From: Prauserella_A oleivorans
Lineage (GTDB): Bacteria > Actinomycetota > Actinomycetes > Mycobacteriales > Pseudonocardiaceae
Assembly: GCF_042685745.1 (NCBI RefSeq)
Contig: NZ_JBHUNT010000001.1
Location: 5,208,001 to 5,272,000 of the forward strand
Reading direction: 5' to 3'
DNA length: 64,000 bases
The notes under the pieces were generated by a model. It worked only from the letters and a program-made list of their open reading frames with translations. It was not told where the DNA came from and did not search any database. This document shows positions 63,375 through 64,000 of this stretch, one piece after another; within the stretch, counting starts at the first letter, position 1; each line of letters starts with the position of its first letter. The translations under genes and the position numbers were made by a program.

Positions 63375-63932
63375 GTGACTGGGCAGGGCCACGGCGTGCC
63401 GCACCCGGACGGTCTCACGGCGGAGTGCGAGCTGCTGGTCGCGGCGGACGCGGCGACGGTGTGGGAGCTCGTGACCGACATCCACCTGCCGGCCCGGTTC
63501 AGCCCGGAGCTGCGGCACGTGCGGTGGCTCGACGACGCCGCCGGCCCGCGGCTGGGCGCCACCTTCGAGGGACACAACGAGAACGGGCTGCTCGGTGCGT
63601 GGCGGACCGTGTCCGTGGTGACCGAGCTGGACGCCCCGCGCGCGTTCGAGTGGGCCGTATGCGACGCGGACGGACGTTTCGGCCCGCCCGTGGTGGACCC
63701 GGCGAGCCCGATGGCCCGGTGGCGGTTCGACCTCACGCCCGCGGACGGCGGCACCTCGCTGCGTCATTGGGTGCGGCTGGGCCCGGCGCGGTCGGGGATC
63801 AGCCTGGCCGTCGACCGCGCGCCGGACCGCGCGGGGGAGATCGTCCAGCAGCGGCTCGGCATGCTGCGGAACGGCATGGCGAGCACCCTGCGCGGGGTCA
63901 GGGACCTCGCGCAGGACGCGGACCGGCCGTGA
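63375..63932 (+). CDS. SRPBCC (START-like) superfamily protein
   Basis: About 185 residues from GTG 63375 (GTG 63396 is an alternative). Polyketide-cyclase/SRPBCC pattern: ECELLVAADAATVWELVTDI, PELRHVRWLDDAAGPRLGAT, WRFDLTPADGGTSLRHWVRL. These bind hydrophobic ligands in a helix-grip fold. 8 bp after the LppZ-like gene, so probably co-transcribed. Ligand unknown. Confidence 0.85.
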   Translation: MTGQGHGVPHPDGLTAECELLVAADAATVWELVTDIHLPARFSPELRHVRWLDDAAGPRLGATFEGHNENGLLGAWRTVSVVTELDAPRAFEWAVCDADGRFGPPVVDPASPMARWRFDLTPADGGTSLRHWVRLGPARSGISLAVDRAPDRAGEIVQQRLGMLRNGMASTLRGVRDLAQDADRP

Positions 63933-63947
63933 TCCGGCGTCAGGTCG

Positions 63948-64000
63948 TCAGCGCCTGCGCGGGACCTTGCGCGGACGGCGAGACTCCTCCCGCAGCGCCC
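63948..64000 (-). CDS. C-terminal end of an unidentified protein (runs off the window)
   Basis: Minus-strand frame entering from the right edge and ending ALREESRRPRKVPRRR-stop at 63948. The very basic tail is typical of RNA- or DNA-binding proteins, but 16 residues are too few to identify. Convergent with the SRPBCC gene, 15 bp apart. Confidence 0.4.
   Translation of the reverse strand, partial: ALREESRRPRKVPRRR

Overview
The window is high-GC DNA, dense with genes on both strands, using GTG and TTG starts, GGAGG-type ribosome binding sites and apparently leaderless genes. Gene content and order (smc-acyP, mutM-rnc-rpmF, coaD-rsmD, pyc, recG, a DhaL/FakA-like protein, ung, thiL, ddl, gpsA, fbiD, ppk, mutT1-like, hupB, leuD-leuC, IclR regulator, gltX, leuB, serA, ilvC-ilvN-ilvB, a CFP-6-like PH protein, ilvD, DoxX, LppZ-like) match the conserved Actinobacteria chromosome segment known from Mycobacterium tuberculosis around Rv2922c to Rv3006. 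Fbi-type F420 synthesis, a DUF397 protein and overall style suggest a Pseudonocardiaceae member (Saccharomonospora/Amycolatopsis/Prauserella-like). That genus-level guess is inference. I see no insertion sequence, prophage, CRISPR array or rRNA operon; this is core chromosome.

Layout. 1-10.9 kb: smc (3' end outside the window), acylphosphatase, a Thr/Pro-rich anchored protein, a stress protein, a frameshifted alpha/beta hydrolase, then the minus-strand block rsmD, coaD, an RNase Sa-like secreted RNase, a DivIVA-like coiled coil, DUF177, rpmF, rnc and mutM. 10.9-23 kb: a HelD-like RNA polymerase motor, a luciferase-like monooxygenase, an arginase-family protein flanked by tandem repeats, pyruvate carboxylase, recG, a DhaL/FakA-like protein and rpmB. 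23-33 kb: ung, gamma-carbonic anhydrase-like protein, GNAT, thiL, an AsnC-type ligand domain, DUF3515, ddl, a MocR regulator with a divergent flavin-barrel gene, cysteine dioxygenase, gpsA, plsC-like and fbiD. 33-41.3 kb: ppk and a Nudix-histidine phosphatase fusion, hupB, leuDC with its divergent IclR regulator, a gene-free repeat tract, then tRNA-Glu and tRNA-Gln. 41.3-50.4 kb: HAD phosphatase, gltX, flavin monooxygenase, FAH-family hydrolase, citramalate synthase with an attenuator, leuB, and a decayed subtilase. 50.4-64 kb: serA, a TetR regulator, DUF397, the ilvBNC operon with an attenuator, a PH-domain protein, small unknown proteins, ilvD, DoxX, a 2-hydroxyacid dehydrogenase, an LppZ-like lipoprotein, an SRPBCC protein and a truncated gene end.

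Together, leuB, leuCD, cimA, ilvBN, ilvC and ilvD supply nearly all of branched-chain amino acid synthesis. Pyruvate can enter isoleucine synthesis through citramalate, and the cimA and ilvB transcripts both start with short leader peptides (Ile-Ile-Ile; Ile-Ile-Leu-Val-Leu) ahead of terminator hairpins. tRNA-Glu, tRNA-Gln and gltX sit together.

The most unusual sequence is a family of 21-bp tandem repeats in four arrays (about 14.13, 15.21, 40.37 and 40.90 kb). Each lies just 3' of a transcription unit and reads in that unit's sense, so the arrays form two inverted pairs. A separate 14-bp repeat contains the stop codon of pyc.
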